A program made the position numbers and the translations under genes. A stretch of 64,000 bases of DNA from Hymenobacter sp. GOD-10R (lineage in GTDB: Bacteria > Bacteroidota > Bacteroidia > Cytophagales > Hymenobacteraceae): assembly GCF_035609205.1 (NCBI RefSeq), contig NZ_CP141184.1, forward strand, positions 4,781,001-4,845,000, in the 5' to 3' direction. Under the pieces are notes generated by a model. That model was given only the letters and a program-made list of their open reading frames with translations, was not told the origin of the DNA and did no database searches. Every line of letters starts with the position of its first letter. The first letter of the stretch is position 1. This document shows, piece after piece, positions 17,126 through 27,992 of the stretch.

Positions 17126-17165
17126 ATCGTGTGCTTTGCTGACCTCAGCAGGCCACTGTACTTAG

Positions 17166-20114
17166 CTAGTGGTTGATTTGGACCCAGCCTTTAAAGATCT
17201 TCTTGGTGCCGTTCAGGTCAGCAAACTCCACCTCGGCCTGGTAGTAGTACAAGCCATCGGAGACCTTTCCGCCCTTGGCTCCCTCGGTGTTTGTGGCCTC
17301 CCCACTCCAGTCGATCAAGGGGTTGCTCCGGCTCTCGTATACCTTCACGCCCCAGCGGTTGAAGGCGGTAAAGTGCACCCGCCGTAGCGGGCTCGACACC
17401 TTCGGCCGGAACGTGTCGTTGATGCCGTCTCCGTTCGGCGTGAAGATGTTGGGCAACACAAACAGCTGGCAGTTGTCCACGCACACTTCCGCGCTCAGGG
17501 CGCTGCGCTGCCCGCGCACATCCACGGCTTGCACCTGATAGCAAGCTGCTTGCGAGAGCAGCCCGGTGTGGTTGTAATTTAGCTCGGGGCCACGGGTGGA
17601 GTCCAGCAGGGTGAGCTGCGGCTGGTCAGCAGGGCGGTAGAAGAGGCGGTAGTAGGCAATGTCAGTGGCACAGCCTGCGGGTGCATTCGTGTCTAGGGTC
17701 CAGTGCAGGTGGTTGGTGTAGGTTTCGCCTGGGCGCGGGAACACGCCGCTGCGCGTGCTAACCGCTGCGTTCAGGCTGTCGCAGTTGTTGACCAGCGTCA
17801 GCACCGGCGGGCACGGTATAGCCGCCAGAACCACACATTGCTGCTGGCTTAGGTTAATGAGAGTATTGAGATACGAGTTGCCGGGCAATCCATAACCACC
17901 CTCCGTCTGCACGTAGTAGCAGTAGCTCTGGCCTTTCTGCAAGGGCGCCGTGCTCGTGCCCGCGTCCACGTAGCTACCGCCAGTAGCTCCGCCCGTCACT
18001 GTGGCAATCTGCACAAACTGCGCGCCGGGTGTGGGGTCACGCCGGTACACCCGCGTGGGCCGCCCGGCGTTGCTCCAGGGCACATTGTAGATCCAACTTA
18101 GGTTCACCTGCGTGGCCGTCAGGTTGGCAGCCGCACTCAGGCGCACGCTCGAAGCAGGCTGTGTGGCCTCACTCTGCGCACTGGCTTGCCCAGGCGTGCC
18201 GCCCACGAAAAACTCCAGCTGGTAAGTATAAGCGTTGGCTTGCGTGTTCAGGCCCGTGTCCACGTAGCTCGTGTCAGCTAGGTTGCTCGTGTTGAATACC
18301 GACGTGAAGCTGGTGCTCTGCCCCACGGCCCGCGAGAGGCGGTAACTGCTAGGGGTCGGGAAATCCGCAGTTAAACCCGTCTTAGGTGCTGTCCAACGCA
18401 CAGTGATGGCTCCAACTGTTGTACTAGTCTGGTCCACGGTCACATTTTTGAGTAGCGCGCTCTTGCCTAGCATATTCACGCAGGCTTCGATGGAAGCTAG
18501 GCTCGCCCCGCCGCCGGGAAGCGGGAAGGTGGCGTAGATGCGGTAGGAATAAGACTTTCCTCGCTCTAGGCCCTTGGTGTCGATGAACTGCTGCGTGTCT
18601 TTAGCTACAGAGCCCACCTGCACGTACCCTAGTGAGGCAGGTAGGCCCGTCTGGCAGGCATCGGGTGTGAAAGGAGTGCAACCCTCCTTGCGGAAGATCA
18701 GGAGTTGAATCCCATCACGGCCCGTGCAGTCGGCTAGGTAGCGATTCCAGCGTAGCGTTACGGAGGGCGGAATCGTTGCGTTCTGCTGCGCCACCAGCCC
18801 CGTTGGAGCAGGCCCCACCACTGTGATTCGCCAAACCTTCTCGTCAATAAACGGGTCAACTCCTGCGGGAGGCTGATCAGTAGCTTTGAATACAACTTGC
18901 GTTGGTTGATTTGAGATATTAGCGCAAGTAGGCGTCCAATTGAATACGCCACGTGCCCGATTAGCAGGGCTGTTCGACAATTGGCGGAAGGTAGCCGGAG
19001 GGATAATTCCGCTGTAAGCAGCTAGCGTAATCGGCTGGTTCTCGGGGTCTGTAGCCGTGACGTTGCCTTTAAACGGCGTACCCGCTACAACGCAGGTATC
19101 TGTTGGAATAATAACTGTAGGGCGCAGATTCGTGCTAGCTCGCACGATGATCTGCATGTCGCGCACGACTTGCCCAATCCGGCGGGCAGGCGCACCGGGC
19201 ACCCGGCGCCATTCCTCTACAACAAATGCCACGTTGTAGCACCCCAGGGTGTTAGGGGCATTCCACACGATCTGGCCCGTGTACTTATTTTGCGTGAAGG
19301 TCACTGGGTTGCCGCCGGGGTTAGGACCCCCACCTGCTTTGCCTGGCTCAGCATCCGGACTACCCGAGGGATTACCCGCGAAAGCAACTGTAGTACCGCC
19401 AAACCTAGCAGCATCCGGGTACACATAGTCAGTGCAAATGGAAACAAGTGGTTGGTTGGTGCCTGGAGGGCTAATTGTACCTTTAACTTCGAGGGGCACT
19501 TGCTGGCTTTCCAACCGAACGTAAGCGAGTGAGTCACCATCGGCGTCGTAAGCCGCGGGGTTGTGAAGGAACACCTGCCCACGCGCAGCTAGGTCGACGG
19601 CGGGAGCAGTCAGTACAGGTGAGCGGTTTATGCCTAAAGCTGGATCTATGACGAAGGTGGTGCGAATGTAGAAGGTCTGGGTTTCAGGCCTCGTCATGTT
19701 GATAACGCAGTCATTTCGATACTCACCAATGTAGCTAACAGTGTAGGTACCAACGGCATTGTAGGTGTGCTCGAAGTAGAAAATGTTAACGTCCGTGTCA
19801 TTTCCTATAGGGGTACCGTTGCCACCCGTTGGGTTGATGGAGCGTACTATCTGACCCAGCCCACTACTCGTGCCATCGCCAAAAAAGATGGTTTCTTTGT
19901 ACGCATCAGCTGGACTCGAAGACTGTGTGTACAAGATCATCTTGAAAAAGAAGCGGCGTGGGTTGCGGCCCGCCGTCGTGTCGGACTTCACTTGTATATC
20001 ACCGGCACGCAAGTGAGAAGCTTGTGCGATAGGCAAAAAAATTAGCCCTACCAGCAGCAAGGCTAGTAGGGCTAACAGGAACCGTTCAGAACGAATAGGT
20101 AGCTGAGGAAGCAT
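17166..20114 (-). CDS. Large T9SS-secreted surface protein with gliding-motility C-terminal domain (copy A)
   Basis: The 982-residue protein has a signal peptide ending in ASH. A conserved N-terminal region (SHLRAGDIQVKSDTTAGRNP) with a PKD-like segment (FFGDGTSSG ... FEHTYNAVGTYTVSYIGEYRN) follows. Residues about 330-430 look like Ig/cadherin-type repeats and about 440-850 like fibronectin III repeats. The last 90 residues are the type B T9SS sorting domain (VLPNIFTPNGDGINDTF ... FNRWGVKVYES ... DGLYYYQAEVEF). It is therefore exported across the outer membrane and held at or released from the surface, probably as an adhesin. It is a tandem paralogue of the next gene upstream, separated by 73 bases. 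No catalytic motif is seen. Confidence 0.88.
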   Translation of the reverse strand: MLPQLPIRSERFLLALLALLLVGLIFLPIAQASHLRAGDIQVKSDTTAGRNPRRFFFKMILYTQSSSPADAYKETIFFGDGTSSGLGQIVRSINPTGGNGTPIGNDTDVNIFYFEHTYNAVGTYTVSYIGEYRNDCVINMTRPETQTFYIRTTFVIDPALGINRSPVLTAPAVDLAARGQVFLHNPAAYDADGDSLAYVRLESQQVPLEVKGTISPPGTNQPLVSICTDYVYPDAARFGGTTVAFAGNPSGSPDAEPGKAGGGPNPGGNPVTFTQNKYTGQIVWNAPNTLGCYNVAFVVEEWRRVPGAPARRIGQVVRDMQIIVRASTNLRPTVIIPTDTCVVAGTPFKGNVTATDPENQPITLAAYSGIIPPATFRQLSNSPANRARGVFNWTPTCANISNQPTQVVFKATDQPPAGVDPFIDEKVWRITVVGPAPTGLVAQQNATIPPSVTLRWNRYLADCTGRDGIQLLIFRKEGCTPFTPDACQTGLPASLGYVQVGSVAKDTQQFIDTKGLERGKSYSYRIYATFPLPGGGASLASIEACVNMLGKSALLKNVTVDQTSTTVGAITVRWTAPKTGLTADFPTPSSYRLSRAVGQSTSFTSVFNTSNLADTSYVDTGLNTQANAYTYQLEFFVGGTPGQASAQSEATQPASSVRLSAAANLTATQVNLSWIYNVPWSNAGRPTRVYRRDPTPGAQFVQIATVTGGATGGSYVDAGTSTAPLQKGQSYCYYVQTEGGYGLPGNSYLNTLINLSQQQCVVLAAIPCPPVLTLVNNCDSLNAAVSTRSGVFPRPGETYTNHLHWTLDTNAPAGCATDIAYYRLFYRPADQPQLTLLDSTRGPELNYNHTGLLSQAACYQVQAVDVRGQRSALSAEVCVDNCQLFVLPNIFTPNGDGINDTFRPKVSSPLRRVHFTAFNRWGVKVYESRSNPLIDWSGEATNTEGAKGGKVSDGLYYYQAEVEFADLNGTKKIFKGWVQINH

Positions 20115-20187
20115 ATAGGAAACCTAGCAATAGCGTTGACTAGATTTCATGAAGGTAGGTAATAGGCTACACTATTACCATACCTAG

Positions 20188-23085
20188 CTAGCGGTTAATC
20201 TGCACCCAACCTTTGAAGGTTTTCTTGGTGCCGTTCAGGTCAGCAAACTCCACCTCGGCCTGGTAGTAGTACAAGCCATCGGAGACTTTGCCGCCGCTAG
20301 TTCCTTCGCCATTGGTGCCGTCGCCGGTCCAGTCGATGAGGGGATTATTTTGGCTCTCATACACCTTCACGCCCCAGCGGTTGAAGGCTGTGAAGTGAAT
20401 GCGCCGCAACGGGCTCGATACCTTCGGCCGGAACGTGTCATTGAGCCCGTCACCATTGGGCGTGAAGATGTTGGGCAACACAAACAGCTGGCAATTGTCG
20501 GCGCATACCTCCGCGCTAAGGGCGCTGCGTTGCCCGCGTACGTCCACTGCTTGCACTTGGTAGCACACCGCTTGCGACAGCAGTCCTTTGTCGTCATAGC
20601 TAGTGATACCGGGGGCACGGGTAGAATCCCGTAAGCTCATCTGCGTCTCGTTAGCAGCCCGCGAGAAGATGCGGTAATAAGCAATATCGGTGACGCAGCC
20701 TGCGGGTGCATTCGTGTCTAGGTTCCAACGCAGGAGATTAGTGTACGTCTCTCCTGGGCGCGGGAACACCCCAGAACGACTGCTCACCACTGCATTGAGG
20801 CTGTCGCAATTGTTCACTAAGCGCAACACTGGCGGACACGGTATAGCCGCCAGTACCACACATTGTTGCTGGCTCAAGTTGATCAGCGTGTTCAGGTAAG
20901 AGTTGCCGGGCAACCCATAACCACCCTCGGTCTGCACATAGTAGCAATAGGTCTGTCCTTTCTGCAGGGGTGCCGCTGCCGTACCCTGATCCACGTAGCT
21001 ACCGCCAGTAGCTCCGCCCGTTACGCTGGCAACCTGCACAAAGGTGGTGCTACCTGGGTTGCGACGGAAGACTAACGTAGGCCGCCCTGCATTGGTCCAT
21101 GGCACCGCGTACGTCCAGGTCAAGTTCACCTGCGTAGCTGTTTGGTTGGCGGCGGCAGTTAAGCGCACGCTCGAGGCAGGCTGCGTAGCCTCACTCTGCG
21201 CGCCGGCTTGCCCAGGGATGCCACCCACAAAGAACTCTAGGCGGTAGGTATACGCGTTAGACTGCGTGTTCAGTCCCGTGTCCACGTAGCTCGTGTCGGC
21301 GAGGTTACTGGTGGTGAATACGGATGTGAAGTTGGTAGTGCTCTGCCCCACCGCCCGCGAGAGGCGGTAGCTGCTGGGAGTTGGAAAACCTACACCATCT
21401 AAGCCCGTCTTAGGTGCCGTCCAACGCACAGTAATAGCACCAGTTGTAGTATTGGTCTGGTCTACTGTCACGTTTTTGAGCAGCGCGCTCTTGCCTTTTA
21501 GTGTCACGCAAACCTCCTGTGAGGCTAAGCTAGCTCCTCCCCCAGGCAGCGGGAAGGTGGCGTAGATCCGATACGAGTACGTCTTACCTCGCTCTAAGCC
21601 TTGTGTATCGGTGAACTGCTGGGTGTCTTTAGCTACAGAGCCCACCTGCACATAGCCCAATGAAGCGGGCAAGCCTGTCTGGCATGCGTCAGGAGTAAAG
21701 TTCGTGCAGCCTTCTTTGCGGAAGATAAGGAGCTGGATACCATCGCGGCCTACGCAGTCGGCTAGGTACCGATTCCAGCGTAGCGTCACCGAGGGCGGAA
21801 TCGTTGCGTTCTGCTGACCGGTTAGCCCCGTCGGAGCTGGCCCAATCACCGTAATTCGCCAACCCCGTTCGTCGATCAGCGGAGAGCCAGAAGTTGGAAC
21901 ATCCTGCGCCTTGAACACGATCTGCGTTGGCTCGCTTGCGATATTATTGCAATTGGGCGTCCAGGTAAATGTTCCGCGTGCCGTGGGTGGCCCCGATGTT
22001 GTTTGTCGGAAAGTAGCTGGAGGAATGATGCCACTATAAGCAAATAAGGTGACCGGGTTTCGGTCGGGATCGGTAGCCGTAATAGTGCGAGTGATGGTTG
22101 TTCCCGCCACCACACACGTGTCGTTTGGTATTTTGAGAAGTGGCCGCAGGTTCTCGCTGTTCTCCACGATAATCTGCATGTCGCGAATTACTTGCCCAAT
22201 GCGGCGGGCGGGCGCTCCTGCTACACGACGCCATTCACTCACCACAAAAGCGGCGTTATAATACCCTAGCCGGAATGGCGAATTCCACACAATTTGCCCC
22301 GTTCGCACATCTTGCGAAAACCGTACAGTATTCCCGCCGGGGTCACTTGGCGGGCCGCTATAAGGGACGCTGGTGCCGCCAAAGCTAGGATCGTCAGGGT
22401 AAGTATAACCTGGGCAAACTTGGTTGTTTGGCCGGTTGTTGCCAGTAGGTGATGCGGTGCCTTCAATTCCTTCAGGCACGTATTGGCAGCGCACTAGCTG
22501 ATAGCTCAAGGAGTCGCCATCAGCGTCGAAAGCAGCTGGGTTGTGCAAGTACACTTGATTGCGAGCAGCGCGGTCGATGGCCGGTGCTGTTAGAATTGGC
22601 GACCGGTTTAGTCCCAACGCAGGGTCAATCACGATAGTCGTGGAGATGTAAAATGACCGGTTAAAAGAATCCGGAATGTTCAGAATGTCCCGGTTACGGT
22701 TCTCCCCAATAAAGCTAATCGTGTACGTTCCAACAGCGTTGTAAGTGTGCTCGAAGTAATAGATGTTGAGGTCAGTACTATTCGATATGCGAATAGGGTC
22801 AGCCGTAGAGCGCTTAATAGCATCTACCCCGCTACTAGTACCATCACCGAAAAAGATAGTAGCAGTAGGTTGCCTGACGCTCGAGGGAGAATTATCCGTA
22901 TATAAGATCATCTTAAAAAAGATGCGGCGTGGATTACGGCCCGCCGTTGTATCCACTTTGGCTTGAATGTCGCCGGCGCGTAAGTGGGAAGCTTGGGTGT
23001 TGCGCGCTAAGAGCAGCAAGCAGGATAAGCTTATCCACAATGCCAGCAGCAACCGCCTGTTAGGAGCAGGTAGCGAAAGAATCAT
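20188..23085 (-). CDS. Large T9SS-secreted surface protein with gliding-motility C-terminal domain (copy B)
   Basis: This 965-residue paralogue of copy A has the same order: signal peptide, SHLRAGDIQAKVDTTAGRNP start, PKD-like segment, Ig-like and fibronectin III repeats, and type B T9SS sorting domain (VLPNIFTPNGDGLNDTF ... DGLYYYQAEVEF). The two align almost end to end. The C-terminal two-thirds are nearly identical in long runs, while the region around residues 70-400 is more divergent. The two genes probably form one operon, with B first. A role in surface adhesion or gliding is inferred from the sorting domain and size; the ligand is unknown. Confidence 0.88.
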   Translation of the reverse strand: MILSLPAPNRRLLLALWISLSCLLLLARNTQASHLRAGDIQAKVDTTAGRNPRRIFFKMILYTDNSPSSVRQPTATIFFGDGTSSGVDAIKRSTADPIRISNSTDLNIYYFEHTYNAVGTYTISFIGENRNRDILNIPDSFNRSFYISTTIVIDPALGLNRSPILTAPAIDRAARNQVYLHNPAAFDADGDSLSYQLVRCQYVPEGIEGTASPTGNNRPNNQVCPGYTYPDDPSFGGTSVPYSGPPSDPGGNTVRFSQDVRTGQIVWNSPFRLGYYNAAFVVSEWRRVAGAPARRIGQVIRDMQIIVENSENLRPLLKIPNDTCVVAGTTITRTITATDPDRNPVTLFAYSGIIPPATFRQTTSGPPTARGTFTWTPNCNNIASEPTQIVFKAQDVPTSGSPLIDERGWRITVIGPAPTGLTGQQNATIPPSVTLRWNRYLADCVGRDGIQLLIFRKEGCTNFTPDACQTGLPASLGYVQVGSVAKDTQQFTDTQGLERGKTYSYRIYATFPLPGGGASLASQEVCVTLKGKSALLKNVTVDQTNTTTGAITVRWTAPKTGLDGVGFPTPSSYRLSRAVGQSTTNFTSVFTTSNLADTSYVDTGLNTQSNAYTYRLEFFVGGIPGQAGAQSEATQPASSVRLTAAANQTATQVNLTWTYAVPWTNAGRPTLVFRRNPGSTTFVQVASVTGGATGGSYVDQGTAAAPLQKGQTYCYYVQTEGGYGLPGNSYLNTLINLSQQQCVVLAAIPCPPVLRLVNNCDSLNAVVSSRSGVFPRPGETYTNLLRWNLDTNAPAGCVTDIAYYRIFSRAANETQMSLRDSTRAPGITSYDDKGLLSQAVCYQVQAVDVRGQRSALSAEVCADNCQLFVLPNIFTPNGDGLNDTFRPKVSSPLRRIHFTAFNRWGVKVYESQNNPLIDWTGDGTNGEGTSGGKVSDGLYYYQAEVEFADLNGTKKTFKGWVQINR

Positions 23086-23240
23086 AGAAGATCAGGTTGT
23101 GTGCAGAGGGATGAAAAAGAGCAAAAAAGCCGTCGAGAAATCTAACAAAAAAGTAAGGGGCTAGGTTAGAGTAAAACTAGTAAGCCTTAACGGCGGGGGT
23201 TTAAGATTGATTCATGTACTACCCAAACGAATAATTTGGA

Positions 23241-23271
23241 TTGTTTCGTACATAGTCCGCGCTTACCTTTG
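23241..23271 (+). promoter_or_regulatory. sdhCAB promoter (TTG-N20-TACCTTTG)
   Basis: TTG at 23241-23243 and TACCTTTG at 23264-23271 match the Bacteroidota -33/-7 consensus with 20-base spacing. The sdhC ATG follows 40 bases later. Confidence 0.7.
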
Positions 23272-23311
23272 ACCACTATAACCAACGTTTCTTTACCTAC
23301 TAGTAGCTCCT

Positions 23312-23998
23312 ATGAGTTGGATTAGTAATACGTTTTCCAGCAGCATCGGCCGCAAAGTTGTGGTGGCCATTACGGGTTTATTCCTATGCTCGTTCTTAGT
23401 GGTCCACCTGATTGGCAACTTTCAGCTGTTCAAGAATGACGGCGGCGCCGCCTTCAACATTTATTCACACTTCATGGGCACCAACCCGGTCATCCGCACT
23501 GTTGAGTGGGTGCTGTTGTTGGGTTTCGTTTTCCACATTTACGAGTCGTATACGCTAGCAGTCCGAAATCGGGCAGCTCGTTCGGTCGGATATGTTGAAA
23601 GCCGTCCTAGCCAGAACAGTCCCTGGTATTCGCGCAGCATGGCGCTGCTCGGCACCATCATTCTGCTCTTCTTGCTGGTACACATGTACAACTTCTTCTA
23701 TCGGGCTCGTTTCGGCGATTTGGATCCCGATATCAACAACAACGCGGACCTCTACACGCTTGTGTATAGTTCCTTTAAGCAATGGTGGTACGTGTTGCTC
23801 TACGTAGCGGCACAGGTGGCCTTGTGCTACCACCTCATCCACGGTTTCCGCAGCGGATTCCAAACGCTTGGCTTGAACCACCGCAAGTACACGCCTCTGA
23901 TTCGGGTCATCGGTTACGCCTTCGCCATCTTGGTGTGCGCTGGTTTTGCCGCTATGCCGTTGTATTTCTTCTTCTTCAAACCAGAACTCGCTCATTAA
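23312..23998 (+). CDS. sdhC: Succinate dehydrogenase/fumarate reductase cytochrome b subunit
   Basis: This is the single membrane anchor of a type B succinate:menaquinone oxidoreductase. It carries haem b and passes electrons to the quinone pool. The 228-residue protein has five hydrophobic helices (about residues 15-35, 60-80, 108-130, 152-175, 197-220) and His residues suited to bind two haems (for example [36 protein letters not shown]). A separate sdhD is absent, as expected for this group. sdhA starts one base after its stop codon, so the pair is translationally linked. Confidence 0.94.
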   Translation: MSWISNTFSSSIGRKVVVAITGLFLCSFLVVHLIGNFQLFKNDGGAAFNIYSHFMGTNPVIRTVEWVLLLGFVFHIYESYTLAVRNRAARSVGYVESRPSQNSPWYSRSMALLGTIILLFLLVHMYNFFYRARFGDLDPDINNNADLYTLVYSSFKQWWYVLLYVAAQVALCYHLIHGFRSGFQTLGLNHRKYTPLIRVIGYAFAILVCAGFAAMPLYFFFFKPELAH

Positions 23999-23999
23999 G

Positions 24000-25913
24000 A
24001 TGCTACCGGATTCCAAAATTCCCGAGGGCCCATTGGCCGAGAAATGGGAGAAGCATAAGTTCAACGTTAAGCTCGTAAACCCTGCTAACAAGCGGAAATA
24101 CGACGTTATCATTGTCGGTACGGGCCTAGCTGGCGCGTCTGCGGCAGCCTCCTTAGCCGAACTAGGCTATAACGTAAAAGCTTTTACGTACCACGATTCA
24201 CCACGCCGTGCTCACTCTATTGCGGCACAGGGGGGTATCAACGCAGCTAAAAACTACCAGAACGACGGTGACTCTGTGTTCCGCTTGTTCTACGATACGA
24301 TTAAAGGTGGTGACTACCGCGCCCGTGAAGCTAACGTGTACCGTTTGGCTCAGGTATCGGTGAATATCATCGACCAGTGCGTGGCACAAGGGGTACCTTT
24401 CGCCCGTGAATACGGCGGGTTGCTCGCTAACCGTTCGTTCGGTGGTGCGCAGGTAAGCCGTACGTTCTACGCCCGTGGCCAAACTGGTCAGCAGTTGCTA
24501 CTTGGTGCCTACTCGGCCCTGAGCCGGCAGGTTGCTTACGGCAAAGTGAAGCTCTATACCCGTTCCGAAATGTTGGATCTGGTGGTAGTAGATGGCAAAG
24601 CCCGCGGCATCGTGACGCGTAACCTTATTACAGGTGAGATTCAAACGCACTCAGCACACGCTGTAATCTTGGCAACGGGTGGCTATGGCAACGTATTCTA
24701 CCTGAGCACAAACGCTAAGTACTGCAACGTAACTGCTCCTTGGCGTGCGCACAAGAAAGGTGCCTTCTTCGCTAACCCTTGCTTTACGCAGATTCACCCG
24801 ACCTGCATCCCAGTATCAGGTGATTACCAGTCGAAGCTAACGCTGATGTCGGAGTCGCTGCGTAACGACGGCCGCGTATGGGTACCCAAAGCAAAAGGTG
24901 ACAAGCGCGACCCACGTCAGATTCCTGAGGAGGAGCGCGATTACTTCTTGGAGCGTAAGTATCCAGCTTTCGGTAACCTTGTTCCTCGCGACGTGGCTTC
25001 CCGTAACGCCAAACAGGCTTGCGACGAAGGACGCGGCGTAGGAACAACTGGCCTAGCTGTATACCTCGACTTTGCCGACGTGATTAAGCGCGACGGTGCC
25101 GATAAGGTGAGCCAGAAGTACGGCAACCTGTTCGAGATGTACGAGAAGATCACCGGCGAAAACCCGTACGAATTGCCGATGCGCATCTACCCAGCGGTAC
25201 ACTATACCATGGGTGGCCTCTGGGTTGACTATAACCTGCAAACCTCGATTCCAGGTCTGTATGCTACCGGCGAGTGTAACTTCTCTGACCACGGTGCTAA
25301 CCGCCTAGGTGCTTCGGCACTAATGCAGGGCTTGGCTGATGGTTACTTTGTAATCCCCTACACCATTGGTGATTACTTAGCTCAAACGGCACCAACGCCG
25401 GTTACGACTCAGCACCCCGCTTTCGCTCAAGCCGAAGCAGAAGTTCGCGAGCGGATCAACAAACTGATCAGCATCAAAGGCAACCGGACTCCAACCGAGT
25501 TTCACAAAGCTCTTGGTCACATTATGTGGGAGTACTGCGGTATGGCGCGTAATGCAGAAGGTTTGCAACACGCCAAAGCTGAGATTCAGAAGCTGCGCAG
25601 AGAGTTCTGGAGCGACCTGAAGCTAACGGGTACGAACGAAGAGCTCAACCAAGCGCTCGAAAACGCTGGCCGTGTAGCTGACTTTATCGAGCTAGGCGAA
25701 CTGATGGTAGACGATGCCCTGCACCGGAAAGAAAGCTGCGGGGGTCACTTCCGTGAGGAGTATCAAACTCCTGAAAACGAAGCCCTACGCGACGATGAGA
25801 ACTTTGCGTACGTAGCAGCTTGGGAATATGCTGGCGAAGGCAAGCCCGAAATCCTGAACAAGGAAGAGCTTCAGTTCGAGAACGTGAAGCTCACGCAGCG
25901 CAGCTATAAGTAA
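24000..25913 (+). CDS. sdhA: Succinate dehydrogenase/fumarate reductase flavoprotein subunit
   Basis: SdhA oxidises succinate to fumarate with covalently bound FAD in the TCA cycle and respiratory chain. The protein has 637 residues from the ATG at 24000, one base after the sdhC stop; an upstream in-frame start inside sdhC is not needed. The FAD-binding Rossmann motif [20 protein letters not shown] is near residue 35. The FAD-attachment region [13 protein letters not shown], the active-site block with HPTCIP, and [30 protein letters not shown] are present. It is longer than the proteobacterial enzyme, as is usual for type B complexes. Confidence 0.96.
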   Translation: MLPDSKIPEGPLAEKWEKHKFNVKLVNPANKRKYDVIIVGTGLAGASAAASLAELGYNVKAFTYHDSPRRAHSIAAQGGINAAKNYQNDGDSVFRLFYDTIKGGDYRAREANVYRLAQVSVNIIDQCVAQGVPFAREYGGLLANRSFGGAQVSRTFYARGQTGQQLLLGAYSALSRQVAYGKVKLYTRSEMLDLVVVDGKARGIVTRNLITGEIQTHSAHAVILATGGYGNVFYLSTNAKYCNVTAPWRAHKKGAFFANPCFTQIHPTCIPVSGDYQSKLTLMSESLRNDGRVWVPKAKGDKRDPRQIPEEERDYFLERKYPAFGNLVPRDVASRNAKQACDEGRGVGTTGLAVYLDFADVIKRDGADKVSQKYGNLFEMYEKITGENPYELPMRIYPAVHYTMGGLWVDYNLQTSIPGLYATGECNFSDHGANRLGASALMQGLADGYFVIPYTIGDYLAQTAPTPVTTQHPAFAQAEAEVRERINKLISIKGNRTPTEFHKALGHIMWEYCGMARNAEGLQHAKAEIQKLRREFWSDLKLTGTNEELNQALENAGRVADFIELGELMVDDALHRKESCGGHFREEYQTPENEALRDDENFAYVAAWEYAGEGKPEILNKEELQFENVKLTQRSYK

Positions 25914-25937
25914 TGTTGGATTTTGAATGTTGAATTT

Positions 25938-25977
25938 TGAATAGCTGCTAGGCAGTCGAATGCTAAGCAGCTATTCA
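25938..25977. repeat. Inverted repeat between sdhA and sdhB
   Basis: A 12-base stem TGAATAGCTGCT (25938-25949) pairs with AGCAGCTATTCA (25966-25977). The spacer from 25914 to 26035 is A/T-rich and also holds repeated TTGAATnTTGAA-like words with their complements near 26005-26028. The hairpin may stabilise or process the sdhCA part of the transcript; no terminator U-run follows. Confidence 0.55.
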
Positions 25978-26035
25978 TTGTTCATTCCTTAACTCATTCA
26001 ACATTTAAAACTCAAAATTCAAAATTCCATATAAA

Positions 26036-26821
<786 letters not shown>

Positions 26822-26839
26822 CGCTTGATTGTCACTCGA

Positions 26840-26875
26840 TAAAAAAGCGAACCAGCTAACTGGTTCGCTTTTTTA
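26840..26875 (+). terminator. Terminator of sdhCAB
   Basis: Arms 26840-26855 and 26860-26875 form a perfect 16-bp stem (core GCGAACCAG) with loop CTAA and a T6 run at the 3' side, 18 bases after the sdhB stop. Confidence 0.92.
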
Positions 26876-26996
26876 TTGCCCTGTACCCAACTTCACCAAC
26901 TAAATGTTGAGACTTTTCGCATTAGCTACTGTCATTATATAGCCAAACTGCGCGCTTAACTGTTATGGGGTAACTTCTCTCTACTACACACGCTGA

Positions 26997-27524
26997 ATGA
27001 TTACTATCATCGCGGGCACCAACCGACCCAATTCACGCGCACTTCGCATCGCTCATTTATATGCTAACCTGCTCCATGAGCGTGGTGCTGCTTACCAACT
27101 GCTCGATCTAGCGGAACTCCCAGCTGACTTTATTACCAGCGCACTTTACGATAAGGTGGGCCAACACCCAGAGTTCAACCAACTCATCAAGCTAGCCAAC
27201 GAAGCTGATAAGCTGGTATTCGTCGTGCCAGAGTATAACTGTTCATACCCGGGCGTTCTGAAAGCCTTCATTGATGGTCTCCCCTACCCTGGTGGCATTC
27301 GGGGAAAAAAGGCAGCACTAATTGGGCTAGGTACTGGTAGCCAAGGTGGTTTGCTGGCCTTAAGCCACATGACCGACATCTTGATGTACCTAGGTACTGC
27401 GGTGCTCCCTACTCGAGTGCGCTTACCTTTCCTCGACCAGCATCTTACCCCAGAAGGTGAGCTTACCAATCTGCTGTACAAACAGTTGTTGGCGGAACAA
27501 GCCGAGCAACTTCTTGCTTTTTAG
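26997..27524 (+). CDS. NADPH-dependent FMN reductase family protein
   Basis: The 175-residue protein has the flavodoxin-like fold of FMN reductases and quinone reductases. It shows the N-terminal phosphate loop AGTNRPNSRALRIA, the flavin-contact phrase VVPEYNCSYPGVLKAFIDGLP and the GLGTGSQGG segment. It is cytoplasmic and would reduce FMN, quinones or metal chelates using NAD(P)H. It ends 57 bases before the promoter of the metal/haem cluster and probably has its own transcript. Substrate is not deducible. Confidence 0.85.
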   Translation: MITIIAGTNRPNSRALRIAHLYANLLHERGAAYQLLDLAELPADFITSALYDKVGQHPEFNQLIKLANEADKLVFVVPEYNCSYPGVLKAFIDGLPYPGGIRGKKAALIGLGTGSQGGLLALSHMTDILMYLGTAVLPTRVRLPFLDQHLTPEGELTNLLYKQLLAEQAEQLLAF

Positions 27525-27559
27525 TTTCGAGTTTTCGGCAACAAAATTTGCGCGGCAGC

Positions 27560-27588
27560 TTGCATCCTAGGTGCAGCACCTATCTTTG
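27560..27588 (+). promoter_or_regulatory. Promoter of the MbnP/MbnH cluster (TTG-N18-TATCTTTG)
   Basis: TTG at 27560-27562 and TATCTTTG at 27581-27588 fit the Bacteroidota consensus with 18-base spacing. The first ATG of the cluster is 26 bases downstream. Confidence 0.65.
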
Positions 27589-27614
27589 TTCCTTCAACCA
27601 CCTGCTGTTACAGC

Positions 27615-27992
27615 ATGACGCGTGCTTTCGCTTGGTTTCTTTCCACTCTCATTCTGCTCCAGACGTTCAGTCAGGAGTTGATGGTATTGGACTACCAAGT
27701 GCACAAGGAGCGAATCACGGAGCTTTTTTGCGTGAACAAAGCTAGGCCTCAGCTCCACTGCAATGGCAAGTGCCATTTGGCCAAACAGCTCCGCAAAGCC
27801 GCCGAAAGTGAAAGCAAAGCTCCCGCAGGTTTTACCAAAGTAAAGTACGAAGCCTTAGCGCCGCTGACTTCGTTTATCAATGAGCCGGTTTGGTGGCCAT
27901 CATCGCCACGCCCGTATGCGCTGCCAACGGCAGAAGCTTACGGATTCACACCTACACACAGCATTTTTCATCCTCCTTCTTTTCGGGTCTGA
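27615..27992 (+). CDS. Small exported or membrane protein with CNGKC motif
   Basis: The 125-residue protein starts with a hydrophobic segment (about 5-25) that can be a signal anchor. It contains a Cys/His motif, C-(11)-CNGKCHLAKQL (Cys near residues 38, 50 and 54, with the His after the third Cys), then a Pro/Trp-rich tail. Small proteins with a CNGKC-H motif occur, to my recollection, next to metal-uptake genes in Bacteroidota; the residues could bind copper, iron or haem. It is the first gene after a good promoter and is followed by mbnP-like and mbnH-like genes, suggesting co-function. No enzymatic motif is present. Confidence 0.65.
   Translation: MTRAFAWFLSTLILLQTFSQELMVLDYQVHKERITELFCVNKARPQLHCNGKCHLAKQLRKAAESESKAPAGFTKVKYEALAPLTSFINEPVWWPSSPRPYALPTAEAYGFTPTHSIFHPPSFRV

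Noticed and set aside
23555..24112. A 185-codon minus-strand frame across sdhC and the start of sdhA
   Set aside because: It is antisense to two well-supported genes, and its Gln/Glu/Val-rich product is an artefact of their codon usage.
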